Positions 6,280 to 14,775 of a DNA stretch of 14,850 nucleotides are shown here, in pieces. How positions within the stretch are numbered: the stretch's first letter is position 1; every line of letters begins with the position of its first letter. The translations under genes were made by a program, and so were the position numbers. Location of the stretch: assembly GCA_946886975.1 (NCBI GenBank), contig CAMPJV010000023.1, positions 1-14,850 of the forward strand, given 5' to 3'. A model generated the notes under the pieces. The model did not search any database and was not told where the DNA came from. It worked only from the letters and a program-made list of their open reading frames with translations. Origin of the DNA: an uncultured Taibaiella sp. (GTDB lineage: Bacteria > Bacteroidota > Bacteroidia > Chitinophagales > Chitinophagaceae).

Positions 6280-7449
6280 TTAGTCAATGCTTAAAGCCTT
6301 AACACTGATCTTTTCACCGTTCCTGTTTAGTTGCAGGTAATAGATCCCTGGCGCATTAGAGGTCCCGACATTTATTGTTGCCCTGGAGCCACGTAGTGTG
6401 ATGCGTTCGGAGGAGACAACTTGTCCCATCATATTTCTTAGTTCATATGTCCACGCGCCAGAAATATCATTCTCAATATGAACACTAACAAAGCCATTCT
6501 TAACAGGGTTGGGATATATACTAATTCCATTTTCGTCTGCTATATCAGCAACGCCCGTCCCGTCGGGCAGTCTGTTCTGATGTACATAGGTCGTGGTTGT
6601 ACCGGCGTAGGTGGCGTCAGTGTACTCTCTCTGTACTATGGGAGTTACTTCTCCGGGTCTGTAATAATTGATGCTAAAAAATTCTGTCACCATACCCTGA
6701 GACATCATCAGATTAGACAATATTGAATTATCAACAGGCAGGCCGTTTACATAAAAGCTGTCCGACTGCGCAATATGCGTCTTCACTTGTAATACGTTCA
6801 TATAGGCAGAAGGAGTTCCATTTGCGTCTCTGACCCTGATCCTTCCCCAGCCAATAACAGTGTCATGCTGAACGGTGTTGGTGGCGCGCTGAGCCGGCAC
6901 GTTGTTCAACAGCATGGACTGAATTGTCGCGTTGAAGTTCGTAACAGAACGGAAATTCGAGCTCCAGTTATCATTGTAGGTCGCGGGAAATTTAATGATA
7001 GTTCTGGGGCTACTATATGGTACGGTCTGCGCGGGAAACACAAGATTGTCTCCGGGATCAGTTAGAGCACTGAGATCAATGGTTTGCTGATCCATGCTTT
7101 CTCCGAGAGAAATAATTCCTGAGGCATTTATTACTTCCCATGCCTTTACATCATAAGTAACGGCCGGGGTCAGGTCAAAAGATAGCGGGACATAAAATGT
7201 CGCACCTGGAAGAGATATATTAGTGGAAGAGACATACTGAGTAGAATAGACGCCGGCGTTGTAGCCAATCGCCGAAATGTCCCATGTGGCGTTGGCGCCT
7301 GTAGCCAGAGTTGGCTGGCCATTCAGCTCTTTCAGCGTATCGATTATTGGGGTCCAGCTGCCGTAGTTCGGCAGGTCCAGTGTGATCGACTGGGCCATAA
7401 TGGAGACTGACGTCAATGACAAGGCCATAAGTGTAAATAGTTTTTTCAT
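6280..7449 (-). CDS. T9SS type A sorting domain-containing secreted protein
   Basis: A 389-residue exported protein. Residues 1-19/20 form a signal peptide (KKLFTLMALSLTSVSIMA, then Q). The body, about 21-300, is Thr/Ser/Asn-rich and strand-rich with no recognised catalytic domain. The last about 83 residues (from 307) are a type A T9SS sorting domain: it opens ISIYPNPV, has the YELRNMMGQVVSS strand and closes with PGIYYLQLNRNGEKISVKAL. In Bacteroidota this domain directs export through the outer-membrane type IX machine and often attachment to surface LPS. It follows the lipoprotein gene by 51 bp in the same direction with no terminator between, so they may be cotranscribed. It ends at a hairpin terminator (6230-6256). 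The specific role is unknown. Confidence 0.88.
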   Translation of the reverse strand: MKKLFTLMALSLTSVSIMAQSITLDLPNYGSWTPIIDTLKELNGQPTLATGANATWDISAIGYNAGVYSTQYVSSTNISLPGATFYVPLSFDLTPAVTYDVKAWEVINASGIISLGESMDQQTIDLSALTDPGDNLVFPAQTVPYSSPRTIIKFPATYNDNWSSNFRSVTNFNATIQSMLLNNVPAQRATNTVQHDTVIGWGRIRVRDANGTPSAYMNVLQVKTHIAQSDSFYVNGLPVDNSILSNLMMSQGMVTEFFSINYYRPGEVTPIVQREYTDATYAGTTTTYVHQNRLPDGTGVADIADENGISIYPNPVKNGFVSVHIENDISGAWTYELRNMMGQVVSSERITLRGSRATINVGTSNAPGIYYLQLNRNGEKISVKALSID

Positions 7450-7500
7450 AACGTGTGTGTTTATTTGGTAACGAATTTAATATCTTCTTCCATATATTTT

Positions 7501-8466
7501 CTACCCCTTAGTCTTTCGCTTCAATAATATCTTCATCAACCTGCTTTGTCCCTTATCATTGTCGGCCACTATGATCACACGGACACCCTCATCGTCTGCT
7601 TTTAGGAATTCTATTGATTCCACCTTTTCCTTTAATGGCTGTCTTAAATCCCCAAGGAGCAGGTGGGCCCGTGACAAAGCTTTGGTTCGCCTGTTATAGA
7701 TACCAATATAGCTGCCAATGACAGGACCATCTGTATACCAGTTAGGAGTGTCCTCTATAGAGGCGCAAAACAATATGTCACCATGATCATTTAGTTCACA
7801 CGCACCGGAGACCCTTGCCAGATGCCCATCATGCGTGGGAAGGTTTAGTGTGTAGTGCCGCAAGTAGGGTATGTCTCCTCCTGTCGCAATGTACCTGGTG
7901 AATTCCACCCATTCGATCTCGACCACCATATTATTTCCCCGGTTGAACAGAAGGAGCGTATCGTGAGTGATAGCAATCCCTTCCAGGTTCCATTGCGCTG
8001 ACGGGGTATTTGTTTTTTCCCGCAGACCAATATAGAGTCCGGAAAGGGACATAGTTTTCTGCTCTTGCAGATTGGCGGTGTTCACGATGAGCAAAGAGTC
8101 TCTGCCTGGTGTTTTACTTCCCGATCCGAATGCGAACAAGTATTGCTGACCGCCCATCTCTCCAATGGCTGCACTTTCAAAGTCAGGTTTTATATTCTTC
8201 GGAATCCTGTACGCGGCATTGGTATATCCTTTCAGTGGAAACTGTTCGTAGCTAAAATCCTTCAGTGAGAGCCTGTATATAAACGGCGCATCATCGGAAA
8301 CAATGTAAAGGGAATCCTTCCATATGGCGAGTCCTGATCCAGAAGGGACCATATCCAATATTTTGTCTTCTTCAATGATTGCACTATTATACTCATCCAT
8401 ACTCCGGCATTGTATCAACAATAAAATGCACAAAGGCAATGTAAGCAGATAAACAACTTTCTTCAT
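7501..8466 (-). CDS. Putative lipoprotein, beta-propeller-like (possibly DUF6929/phytase-like)
   Basis: A 321-residue exported protein. Residues 1-20 look like a lipoprotein signal (KK, then LLTLPLCILLLIQC); Cys20 would be the lipidated residue. The -1 residue is Gln, not the usual Gly/Ala/Ser, so lipidation is uncertain. The mature part has recurrent strand-turn blocks: SGLAIWKDSLYIVSDD (44-59), DFESAAIGE, WNLEGIAITHDTLLLFNRGN, and VESIEFL with VIIVADND. The E-S-A-A-I, E-G-I-A-I and E-S-I-E positions recall the calcium-site Glu repeats of phytase-like and SdiA-regulated beta-propellers, and I think DUF6929 is possible, but I cannot confirm the family. It is upstream of the T9SS gene. The minus strand has TATCATTG (8474-8481) 7 bp before the ATG, close for a promoter. 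Confidence 0.65.
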   Translation of the reverse strand: MKKVVYLLTLPLCILLLIQCRSMDEYNSAIIEEDKILDMVPSGSGLAIWKDSLYIVSDDAPFIYRLSLKDFSYEQFPLKGYTNAAYRIPKNIKPDFESAAIGEMGGQQYLFAFGSGSKTPGRDSLLIVNTANLQEQKTMSLSGLYIGLREKTNTPSAQWNLEGIAITHDTLLLFNRGNNMVVEIEWVEFTRYIATGGDIPYLRHYTLNLPTHDGHLARVSGACELNDHGDILFCASIEDTPNWYTDGPVIGSYIGIYNRRTKALSRAHLLLGDLRQPLKEKVESIEFLKADDEGVRVIIVADNDKGQSRLMKILLKRKTKG

Positions 8467-8592
8467 ACTGGATCAATGATATTCGGACAATTTAGCCAAC
8501 TTTCCCTAGGTGCTGCCTATTTGAGGTAAGTGCAATCGAAACGCTATCCGTCGGTTCACATGTGGTGTAGCGTCTGCGTTAAACAAGAGAGT

Positions 8593-8616
8593 AAAAAAAC
8601 TCCTGACCTCGAGGAG
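8593..8616 (-). terminator. Intrinsic terminator after the fused E1 gene
   Basis: On the minus strand CTCCT (from 8616) and AGGAG (to 8600) form a 5-bp stem around a 7-nt loop, followed at once by seven T (8599-8593). It starts 18 bp after the E1 stop codon (8635-8637). The T tract is strong though the stem is short. Confidence 0.8.
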
Positions 8617-8634
8617 CGCAGGGTGGGGGCTTAT

Positions 8635-11028
8635 CTATTCAGCCATCATCTCCTGTATGGTCGCTGCTATGTCCTCTGCATTCGGCTTGGAGAAATAGTC
8701 ACCGTCTGTAGCATAGGCAGGTCGATGTGCCTGCGCGGCTATAGTCCGTGGTGCCACATCAAGCCAACGATAGCCACCCTGTACTTCCATTACTTGCTGG
8801 AACATGTAAGCAGAGGCACCGCCCGGCACGTCTTCGTCTATAAACACGATTCGGTTGGTCTTCTTAAGTGATTCCAGGATCATGTGGTTAATGTCAAAGG
8901 GCAGCATTGTGCGCACATCTATCACCTCACAGGATATGCCTTGAGGCTCCAGGTAGTTTACCATCGCATCTTCTATTACCCGCAGCGTCGATCCGTATGA
9001 CACTATAGTTATGTCGTCTCCCTCGCGTATCACTTCGGGAATTCCAAACGGTACAGTATAAGTCTCAAGGTTGGCTGGCATGGCTTCCTTCAGACGGTAA
9101 CCATTCAGGCACTCTATCACTATGCCCGGCTCATCGCTCTGCAGCAGCGTGTTGTACATTCCTGCGGCCTGCGTCATGTTACGCGGCACACACAGATACA
9201 TTCCTCTGATGCTATTGATGATCATGCCTATCGGCGAACCGCTGTGCCAGATGCCTTCCAGGCGGTGCCCACGGGTCCTCACGATCAGGGGGCATTTTTG
9301 CCCGCCTTTTGTGCGGTAGAGCAGGGTAGCCACATCATCGCTAAGAGCTTGCAGCGCGTAGAGCAGGTAGTCCAGGTACTGTATCTCGGCAATAGGGCGG
9401 AGGCCACGCATAGCCATACCTATTCCCTGTCCTATTATTGTTGCTTCACGTATGCCTGTATCAAATATCCTCAGTTCGCCGAATTTATCCTGCAGGCCGG
9501 CAAAGCCCTGGTTCACGTCACCGATCCTGCCCAGATCCTCACCAAAGGCAAAGACTGCAGGGTTATTGGCAAAAGTTGTCTCGAAGAACTTATTCAGTAC
9601 TTCATACCCGTTCACGGTTCCGGTCCCCGGTTCAGCTTTAACCTCGGGTACTTTCATTGCTGAGTAGGGAGACTCAGAGTAGAGGTGTGAGCTGAACTTC
9701 TGCTTGTTTTCTTCCTTCAGATAATCATAGTAGTTCCGGAGCCCTCTCACCGCTTCACTATTGCTGTTGGTCAGACCTAATATGCGGCGAATTGTCTGCA
9801 TCACATCCTTTCGGATCGGTTCCTTGATGGCATTCATCTGCTGTACCAGTCCCGCTATCTGCTCTGCATTTTCTCCACCCTCATATACCACCTGGTTACA
9901 CAGGTTAGTTGCGTGCTGTATCTGCTGCTTTATTGGCGTTATAAAATTTTCCCATGCCCTTTGCTTGGCAGATCGGGCTTCCTTTTTTGCCTCTTCTTCC
10001 AGTGTGTCAAGTTCCTCATCTGTAACTATTTCATTCTCCAGCAGGAACTCTCTCATTTTCACAATACAGTCATATTCCTTCTCCCATTCCAGCCGCTCTT
10101 TACTCTTGTAGCGCTCATGAGATCCCGAAGTTGAATGTCCCTGAGGCTGCGTCACTTCCTGTATGTGGAAGATGGCTGGTATATGAGACTCTCTTACCCT
10201 GTTTACCCCATGCTGGATGGTTTGCATCAGGCTGGGGTAGTCCCATCCCTTGATGGTGTATATATTAATGCCGCCCTTCTTGTTGTCATACTGCATTCCC
10301 GCCAGGGCGTCAGATATAGAGTTCTTCGTTGTCTGGTATTTCCTGGGCACAGATATGCCGTAGCCGTCATCCCATACGAACACGGCAAGGGGCACCTGGA
10401 GCACTCCTGCGGCATTGATGCTTTCCCAAAACAGCCCTTCAGAGGTAGATGCATCTCCTATTGTGCAGAACACCACCTCATTCCCTTTCCTCGAGAACTT
10501 CTCAAATCCTTTTTGCAGCTCACCCACATTCCTGTAGCACTTAGATGCGAATGCAAGTCCAAGGGCGCGGACCATCTGTCCGGCTGTCGGTGAGATGTCG
10601 CTCGACGAGTGTGGTTCCGTTGTGAGGTCCTTCCAGTCACCGTTGTCATCCAGCCAGCGTGTGCCGTAGTGGCCATTCATCATCCTGCCGGCTGTAGACG
10701 GTTCCTGCGTTACATCGGGATTGGCATAAAGTTGTGCGAAGAACTTTTCAATATCGCTCATGCCGGTTGCAAACATCAGTGTCTGGTCACGATAGTAGCC
10801 AGACCGGATATCTCCGGGCTGCATGCATTTCGCAGCCGCTATTTGTGCAAGCTCCTTACCATCGCCAAAGATGCCGAACTTAGCCTTGCCTGTCAGCACT
10901 TCACGTCTGCCTATCAGGCTCGCTTCCCTGCTTGCAACGGCTATATGATAATCCCTCAGCACCTCCTGTTTGAACTCATCAAACGATAAACGGCTGTTAG
11001 CTTGTGTAGTAGTTTCCTGCATCAGCAT
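8635..11028 (-). CDS. Alpha-ketoacid dehydrogenase E1, fused alpha and beta subunits
   Basis: A 797-residue thiamine-diphosphate enzyme with E1-alpha (about 20-400) and E1-beta (about 473-797) in one chain, the arrangement common in Bacteroidota. Alpha features: GYYRDQTLMFATGM (77-90), HSSSDISPTAGQMVRALGLA (140-159), and the ThDP/metal motif GDASTSEGLFWESINAAG (191-208), then WDDGYGIS (219-226) and the substrate/phosphorylation-loop type GHSTSGSHERYK (297-308). Beta features: FGEDLG with E497 as the likely cofactor-contact Glu, FDTGIREATIIGQGIGMA, and GHRLEGIWHSGSP. It catalyses oxidative decarboxylation of a 2-oxo acid, probably branched-chain 2-oxoisovalerate types that feed iso-fatty-acid synthesis; pyruvate cannot be excluded. 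No E2 or E3 gene is nearby. Start is ATG 11028 or the in-frame ATG two codons on (11022). A -7 box lies upstream and a terminator downstream, so it is a single-gene unit. Confidence 0.93.
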   Translation of the reverse strand: MLMQETTTQANSRLSFDEFKQEVLRDYHIAVASREASLIGRREVLTGKAKFGIFGDGKELAQIAAAKCMQPGDIRSGYYRDQTLMFATGMSDIEKFFAQLYANPDVTQEPSTAGRMMNGHYGTRWLDDNGDWKDLTTEPHSSSDISPTAGQMVRALGLAFASKCYRNVGELQKGFEKFSRKGNEVVFCTIGDASTSEGLFWESINAAGVLQVPLAVFVWDDGYGISVPRKYQTTKNSISDALAGMQYDNKKGGINIYTIKGWDYPSLMQTIQHGVNRVRESHIPAIFHIQEVTQPQGHSTSGSHERYKSKERLEWEKEYDCIVKMREFLLENEIVTDEELDTLEEEAKKEARSAKQRAWENFITPIKQQIQHATNLCNQVVYEGGENAEQIAGLVQQMNAIKEPIRKDVMQTIRRILGLTNSNSEAVRGLRNYYDYLKEENKQKFSSHLYSESPYSAMKVPEVKAEPGTGTVNGYEVLNKFFETTFANNPAVFAFGEDLGRIGDVNQGFAGLQDKFGELRIFDTGIREATIIGQGIGMAMRGLRPIAEIQYLDYLLYALQALSDDVATLLYRTKGGQKCPLIVRTRGHRLEGIWHSGSPIGMIINSIRGMYLCVPRNMTQAAGMYNTLLQSDEPGIVIECLNGYRLKEAMPANLETYTVPFGIPEVIREGDDITIVSYGSTLRVIEDAMVNYLEPQGISCEVIDVRTMLPFDINHMILESLKKTNRIVFIDEDVPGGASAYMFQQVMEVQGGYRWLDVAPRTIAAQAHRPAYATDGDYFSKPNAEDIAATIQEMMAE

Positions 11029-11053
11029 AAGTTCCCGGTATATAAATGGGTTA

Positions 11054-11061
11054 CAAAGGTA
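11054..11061 (-). promoter_or_regulatory. Bacteroidetes -7 box for the fused E1 gene
   Basis: The minus strand reads TACCTTTG, an exact TAnnTTTG, 25 bp upstream of ATG 11028, giving a leader of about 20 bases. The region where a -33 element would lie overlaps the left arm of a 12-bp inverted repeat (11074-11085). Confidence 0.5.
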
Positions 11062-11208
11062 ATTGTTGAATGCTCAATTGTGAATGGTCAGTCATGATTA
11101 TGAGTGCAAGAACCCTATTAATGGCTAAAGCTGAACATAATGCACGGCCTTATATCATCACAATTGACAATTCAATTTACAATGCACAATTTACAATTCA
11201 CAATTGAA
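11061..11208. repeat. Heptamer repeat tract with inverted-repeat ends
   Basis: Between the GRAM-like gene and the E1 gene. From 11162 to 11208 the sequence reads as consecutive heptamers of the type AATTnAC: AATTGAC, a shortened AATTC, AATTTAC, AATGCAC, AATTTAC, AATTCAC, AATTGAA. At the other side, 11061-11085 carries units in the reverse orientation. A 12-bp perfect inverted repeat joins them: TCAATTGTGAAT (11074-11085) and ATTCACAATTGA (11196-11207), 110 bp apart. The middle (11086-11160) shows no gene. This could be a dispersed intergenic repeat or a small MITE-like remnant; there are no obvious target-site duplications. Confidence 0.6.
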
Positions 11209-11209
11209 A

Positions 11210-11614
11210 TCAGGCTGCTTCCTCCGATTCCTTGTTTGGATCTCCGGGGATGTCGGGGATCATTCGCGTAGATTGAATGTCTTTTTCCCAGTCTTGATAG
11301 TGGATGACGGATAGCCTTACGGTTTTATACTGGAGATATGTGAGCGCAAGCACATTCGTGTCTACAATAAAGGTCTCCTGCGCTATAGCGTTGATCGTAT
11401 CCAGATCTATTTCCAGTACAGGCTCCATCCGCGGATCACTTAGCATATTCCGGTTAAAGCTTACGTTATTGGTGCTTGTTCTTGCGAAGAAAATACGTTT
11501 AGTGGTTAATATCAGTCTGCCGTGTATTGTATTATCCTCCGATTTGATCCACATGGCAGGCTCGTTCCTCACTATACCTTCTGTCTTTAATAATTCCTCA
11601 AACTGCTTTTCCAT
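11210..11614 (-). CDS. GRAM/PH-like domain protein
   Basis: A 134-residue soluble protein. Residues 20-45 (AMWIKSEDNTI then GRLILTTKRIFFAR) follow the opening of GRAM/bacterial-PH-like domains, in which a G-x-L-x-L-T-x-K-R-I-x-F strand pair starts the barrel. Later strands EPVLEIDLDTINAIAQETF and NVLALTYLQYKTVRLSVIH are consistent, with a closing helix missing or short and an acidic disordered tail ending KESEEAA. No signal peptide or membrane segment. GRAM domains often bind lipids or partners; function here is unknown. The start has AAGGTGAT directly before the ATG as a usable ribosome site. The EamA transporter gene ends 26 bp upstream in the same direction, so the two are likely cotranscribed. 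The stop codon abuts the heptamer repeat tract. Confidence 0.6.
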   Translation of the reverse strand: MEKQFEELLKTEGIVRNEPAMWIKSEDNTIHGRLILTTKRIFFARTSTNNVSFNRNMLSDPRMEPVLEIDLDTINAIAQETFIVDTNVLALTYLQYKTVRLSVIHYQDWEKDIQSTRMIPDIPGDPNKESEEAA

Positions 11615-11640
11615 ATCACCTTGTTTTCAATCAACAATGC

Positions 11641-12594
11641 CTACTCGATGCCGCCTTTTTCCCTGATATAGCCGGGAGAGGCTTTCCTTGGCTTTAGCAG
11701 GCGCATCATTTGTAAGATCACAGATAGGAGTATCAATAACATGCCACCAAAGAAACTCCACTGCAGCTCAGTATTTTCCTGGAAGAACATGAATGCCAGC
11801 AATATACCGTAAACGGGCTCAAGATTCACACTGAGGGTGGCCGTGAACGAACTGATGTGCTTTAACGCATTGAGCGCCAGCGATTGAGCCCAAACAGTGC
11901 AACAAAGACTTAAGACGATCAGCCACACCAGGTCCCATGCATTCGGCATCATACGGGTGTCTGGCAGGTACAAAAATTGGAGCGGGATTAACAGGGTAAT
12001 CAGCAGCCACCCTGTGCCCATTTCATAGAACACCATCAGGCGGGCCGGGTATTTTGCAGCCATCGTCTTGTTCAGAACTGTGAATGCAGAGCTCAGGACA
12101 GCTGCGACTACTCCAGCCAGTATTCCAAGATTGCGGTTGGGCAGAGGGTCGGATATGACTTTCTGAGATATCGATTGCTCGATCTCCGGGACAATGTACA
12201 TCACGAATACACCCAGTAGTGCGAGCGCCCCTATCATCAGTTCGTTCCTATCCATCCGCTTTTTGTGTGCCAGGGCATCAATGATAGTAGTAAATATGCT
12301 GGCGGTCGAGAGGCAGATAAGGGCAATTGAAGCATTAGCAAGTTTTATCGATCCATAAAAGGCCACCCAGTGCAGGCCCATCAGGCATCCTACAAGCGTC
12401 AGTCTTCCCATGTCCTTCCTGGCCACGCTTACCCACTGTTTCCGATAGTAAAGTATGACCACCAGAAAGAGTGCCGTCAGCAGCATCCGGTACCATACCA
12501 GCACGGGTGCGTCCAGGGTAATGGCCCTGCCAAGCACTCCTGTAAAACCCCAGAGCAGCACTGCGACGTGAATCTGAATTAATGCCTTCTTCAT
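11641..12594 (-). CDS. DMT-superfamily EamA-type transporter
   Basis: A 317-residue inner-membrane protein with ten predicted membrane segments arranged as two EamA repeats (about 5-135 and 157-295). Visible signs: LLWGFTGVLGRAI in the first helix, the WYRMLLTALFLVVIL second helix, GLHWVAFYGSIKLANASIALI (73-93), and in the second repeat SSAFTVLNKTMA, then HISSFTATLSVNLEPVYGILLAFMFFQE, where the E-P-V-Y segment is the classic EamA motif. It probably exports or exchanges small metabolites such as amino acids or nucleotides; the substrate cannot be deduced. It is the first gene of a pair with the GRAM-like gene. The 262-bp region upstream has no clear minus-strand promoter but contains a + strand terminator-like hairpin (12725-12763). 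Confidence 0.92.
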   Translation of the reverse strand: MKKALIQIHVAVLLWGFTGVLGRAITLDAPVLVWYRMLLTALFLVVILYYRKQWVSVARKDMGRLTLVGCLMGLHWVAFYGSIKLANASIALICLSTASIFTTIIDALAHKKRMDRNELMIGALALLGVFVMYIVPEIEQSISQKVISDPLPNRNLGILAGVVAAVLSSAFTVLNKTMAAKYPARLMVFYEMGTGWLLITLLIPLQFLYLPDTRMMPNAWDLVWLIVLSLCCTVWAQSLALNALKHISSFTATLSVNLEPVYGILLAFMFFQENTELQWSFFGGMLLILLSVILQMMRLLKPRKASPGYIREKGGIE

Positions 12595-12724
12595 GGAGCT
12601 ATATGGAACACAAACATAGCAGAAAGATACCTAAGGGGATAAACCTTTAATATCATCGCAGGCAGCTTAACCATAGCTACCCACTTGCGACTAATCACTG
12701 ACGGATTAAAAGCAAATATCCGAT

Positions 12725-12763
12725 CCCATCTGTCAGCCTATCTGACAATTGGGAAGTTTTTTT
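12725..12763 (+). terminator. Orphan intrinsic terminator on the + strand
   Basis: CCCA (12725-12728) and TGGG (12750-12753) enclose TGTCAG (12731-12736), loop CCTAT, CTGACA (12742-12747), with a 2 x 2 internal loop; three bases later come seven T (12757-12763). No + strand gene lies upstream, since both neighbours are on the minus strand. On the minus strand the T tract is an A run before the stem, so it is poor there. Confidence 0.65.
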
Positions 12764-12856
12764 GAAATTTTCTTAATTGCATTGGAAGAGCTTTCTCTGG
12801 ACGCAGGATAACAATTTAAAATATACTCACATGATGCGCATATGTTTTGAACTTCA

Positions 12857-13294
12857 TCAGCTCACCTTTGTATGCTGAGCTTCAAATCCAAACTTTATTG
12901 CTGCCATGAGCACATCAACGTTTATATCCTTCAGGGATTTGAACTTGATGCAATAGCCAGTCACACTCGCCTTTCCAATTGTTTCTCCATATGTCTGTGC
13001 CAAATATTTCTTATCCTCAAGGCCAAGGATATAGACCGAGATCCCTGAAGTGTTTGCGCTCAGACCGACCTGAAAGAAATCCCTGGACCTTCCGTCAGCA
13101 TATTTTATGGTGTACAAACCATAGCCGATGTTGGGATTGGAGACAGTTTTACCTTCACTGTTTTTACCGGTTTCGAACCATAGTTTACAAGCTGGTGAAA
13201 CCTGAAGCGTAAGCCGGTGCAGCTCCTGCAGATCAGTACGCTTAGGTTCAGGCTGACTCGTAATATATTCCTGGATTTGATCTTCTACGTTCAT
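12857..13294 (-). CDS. DUF1801 domain-containing protein
   Basis: From ATG 13294 this encodes 145 residues. The opening VEDQIQEYITSQPEPKRTDLQELHRLTL and the following PACKLWFETGKNSEGKTVSNPNIGYG match the DUF1801 (YdhG-like) pattern: a helix with K-R-x-D-x-x-x-L-x-x-L, then a short W/Y strand and G-Y-G. The later F-Q-V-G-L-S-A-N-T-S-G-I-S-V-Y-I-L-G and Y-C-I-K-F-K-S-L-K-D-I-N-V-D-V-L-M-A-A-I strand and helix complete the fold. Soluble, no signal peptide; function unknown. The frame is open to ATG 13363, but the extra 23 residues are Cys/Ser/Trp-rich and unlike the family, and a promoter-like TATCTTTTG (13326-13334, -) lies between the two starts, so I chose 13294. It is divergent from the antiporter gene. 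Confidence 0.75.
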   Translation of the reverse strand: MNVEDQIQEYITSQPEPKRTDLQELHRLTLQVSPACKLWFETGKNSEGKTVSNPNIGYGLYTIKYADGRSRDFFQVGLSANTSGISVYILGLEDKKYLAQTYGETIGKASVTGYCIKFKSLKDINVDVLMAAIKFGFEAQHTKVS

Positions 13295-13421
13295 ATGAAA
13301 TATTGACCAAGGTACGGATTGCCGACAAAAGATATAGCACGAGTCACTGACCAGGCTTTTCAAGTTTTCCCTAACCCTTATCTTCGCGACATTTCATAAA
13401 TCAAACTACGCCTATTAGCGA

Positions 13422-14669
13422 ATGGAGTTATACTACTCGTTTTCAGTACTCATTGTTCTTGCATCTTTCTTTGCCTACCTGAACCTGCGATACCTCAAGC
13501 TGCCCTCTACTATCGGGATCATGATTATTGCCATGGCTACTTCTGTATTGCTCGTTATTGCTGGTAATATATTTCCAAGTATTTTCCATGGCTTCTCAGA
13601 GCTATTGCTCGACGTGGACTTTACCGAGGTGCTTATGGGTGCTATGTTAAACTTCCTGCTTTTTGCAGGTGCCATCCATATCAACCTTAAGGATCTGCGG
13701 GAGCAAAGAGGCCCCATTGTGGTCTTCTCCACCGTCAGCGTTATTATTTCCACATTTGCTGTGGGCGCCATGCTGTTTTATATCGCGCCTCTTATCGGCA
13801 TCCATCTTCCTTTTATTTACTGTCTGTTGTTTGGGGCGCTTATCTCGCCCACCGATCCGATCGCCGTATTGGGCATTCTCAAGGAGGCAAAAGTGCGGAA
13901 GTCACTTGAAACCAAAGTAGCGGGTGAGTCACTGTTTAACGACGGTGTGGCGGTAGTGGTTTTTGCTGTCATTCTGCAACTGGCGGAGGGAAGCGATGTG
14001 GATCTTAATTTCGGAAACGTCGCCTGGCTCCTTATCAAGGAAGCGGGTGGGGGCACTATATTGGGCATTCTGTTAGGTTTAGGCGCTTCCAACGCCATGA
14101 GGAAGATTGACGACTATAAAGTCTCTGTTCTCATCACCTTGTCAGTCGTGATGGGTGGCTATCTTATTGCGCATGCAATACATATATCAGGGCCGCTCAC
14201 CATGGTGGCAGCCGGATTGGTCATAGGCAACTATGGAAAGAGAACCTCCATGTCAGCAACCACCAAGGACTATCTGAATAAGTTCTGGGAGCTTGTGGAC
14301 GATATACTAAATGCAATATTGTTCCTGTTCATCGGCTTTGAGCTGCTTATCATTAAGAGTATCCCCAGCAACTGGCACATAGGCTTGATCTGTATAGTCA
14401 TCGTGCTGATAGCAAGGTTCGTTTCTATCTATATCCCCGTGCTGCTGGTTCCGTTCAGAAACAAGTTCAGCAGCGGCACAATCAAGATCCTGGTATGGGG
14501 AGGCCTCAGGGGCGGTGTCTCCATTGCCCTGGCGCTATCCATTGCGGAGGGACCTCAAAAGAAGGTGCTCCTGGCGGCCACGTACTTTGTAGTAGTATTT
14601 TCCATTATAGTTCAGGGCCTCTCCATCGGCAAAGTAGCTTCCAGAGTGCTGTCCAAAGAAGAGGTTTAG
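13422..14669 (+). CDS. CPA1-family Na+/H+ antiporter
   Basis: A 415-residue inner-membrane cation/proton antiporter. About 12 hydrophobic segments are visible. The signature CPA1 residues are the unwound-helix ISPTDPIAV (141-149, with Thr144-Asp145), the transport pair Asn173-Asp174 within GESLFNDG (168-175), and [13 protein letters not shown] (361-373) with the conserved Arg363. It exchanges Na+ (or K+/Li+) for H+ and contributes to pH and salt homeostasis. There is almost no C-terminal cytoplasmic tail, unlike the long-tailed NHE and some NhaP members. The start ATG 13422 gives a normal first helix. The minus-strand neighbour is divergent; TATCTTCG at 13379-13386 is one base from the -7 consensus and could drive this gene. 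After its stop there is no clear terminator, only the repeat tract at 14776-14830. Confidence 0.95.
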   Translation: MELYYSFSVLIVLASFFAYLNLRYLKLPSTIGIMIIAMATSVLLVIAGNIFPSIFHGFSELLLDVDFTEVLMGAMLNFLLFAGAIHINLKDLREQRGPIVVFSTVSVIISTFAVGAMLFYIAPLIGIHLPFIYCLLFGALISPTDPIAVLGILKEAKVRKSLETKVAGESLFNDGVAVVVFAVILQLAEGSDVDLNFGNVAWLLIKEAGGGTILGILLGLGASNAMRKIDDYKVSVLITLSVVMGGYLIAHAIHISGPLTMVAAGLVIGNYGKRTSMSATTKDYLNKFWELVDDILNAILFLFIGFELLIIKSIPSNWHIGLICIVIVLIARFVSIYIPVLLVPFRNKFSSGTIKILVWGGLRGGVSIALALSIAEGPQKKVLLAATYFVVVFSIIVQGLSIGKVASRVLSKEEV

Positions 14670-14775
14670 CCGTATGTAACCTACGTTCCGCTATGCTCGT
14701 TGTCCGAGGTGTTCGAAGGGGATTTGAGGAAAGCACAAGACCAACTGCTATTGAATCTCTGCGAAGTACTACTCA

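Noticed and set aside
9244..9663. + strand ORF of 139 codons inside the E1 gene
   Set aside because: Antisense shadow of a strongly conserved enzyme frame; likewise 9761-10111, 10135-10593 and 10609-10989.
11061..11208. Insertion sequence
   Set aside because: No transposase frame and no clear target duplication; kept only as a repeat tract.
12830..12845. Palindrome around ATGCGCAT as terminator of the DUF1801 gene
   Set aside because: The stem is short and AT-flanked and no T tract follows on the minus strand.
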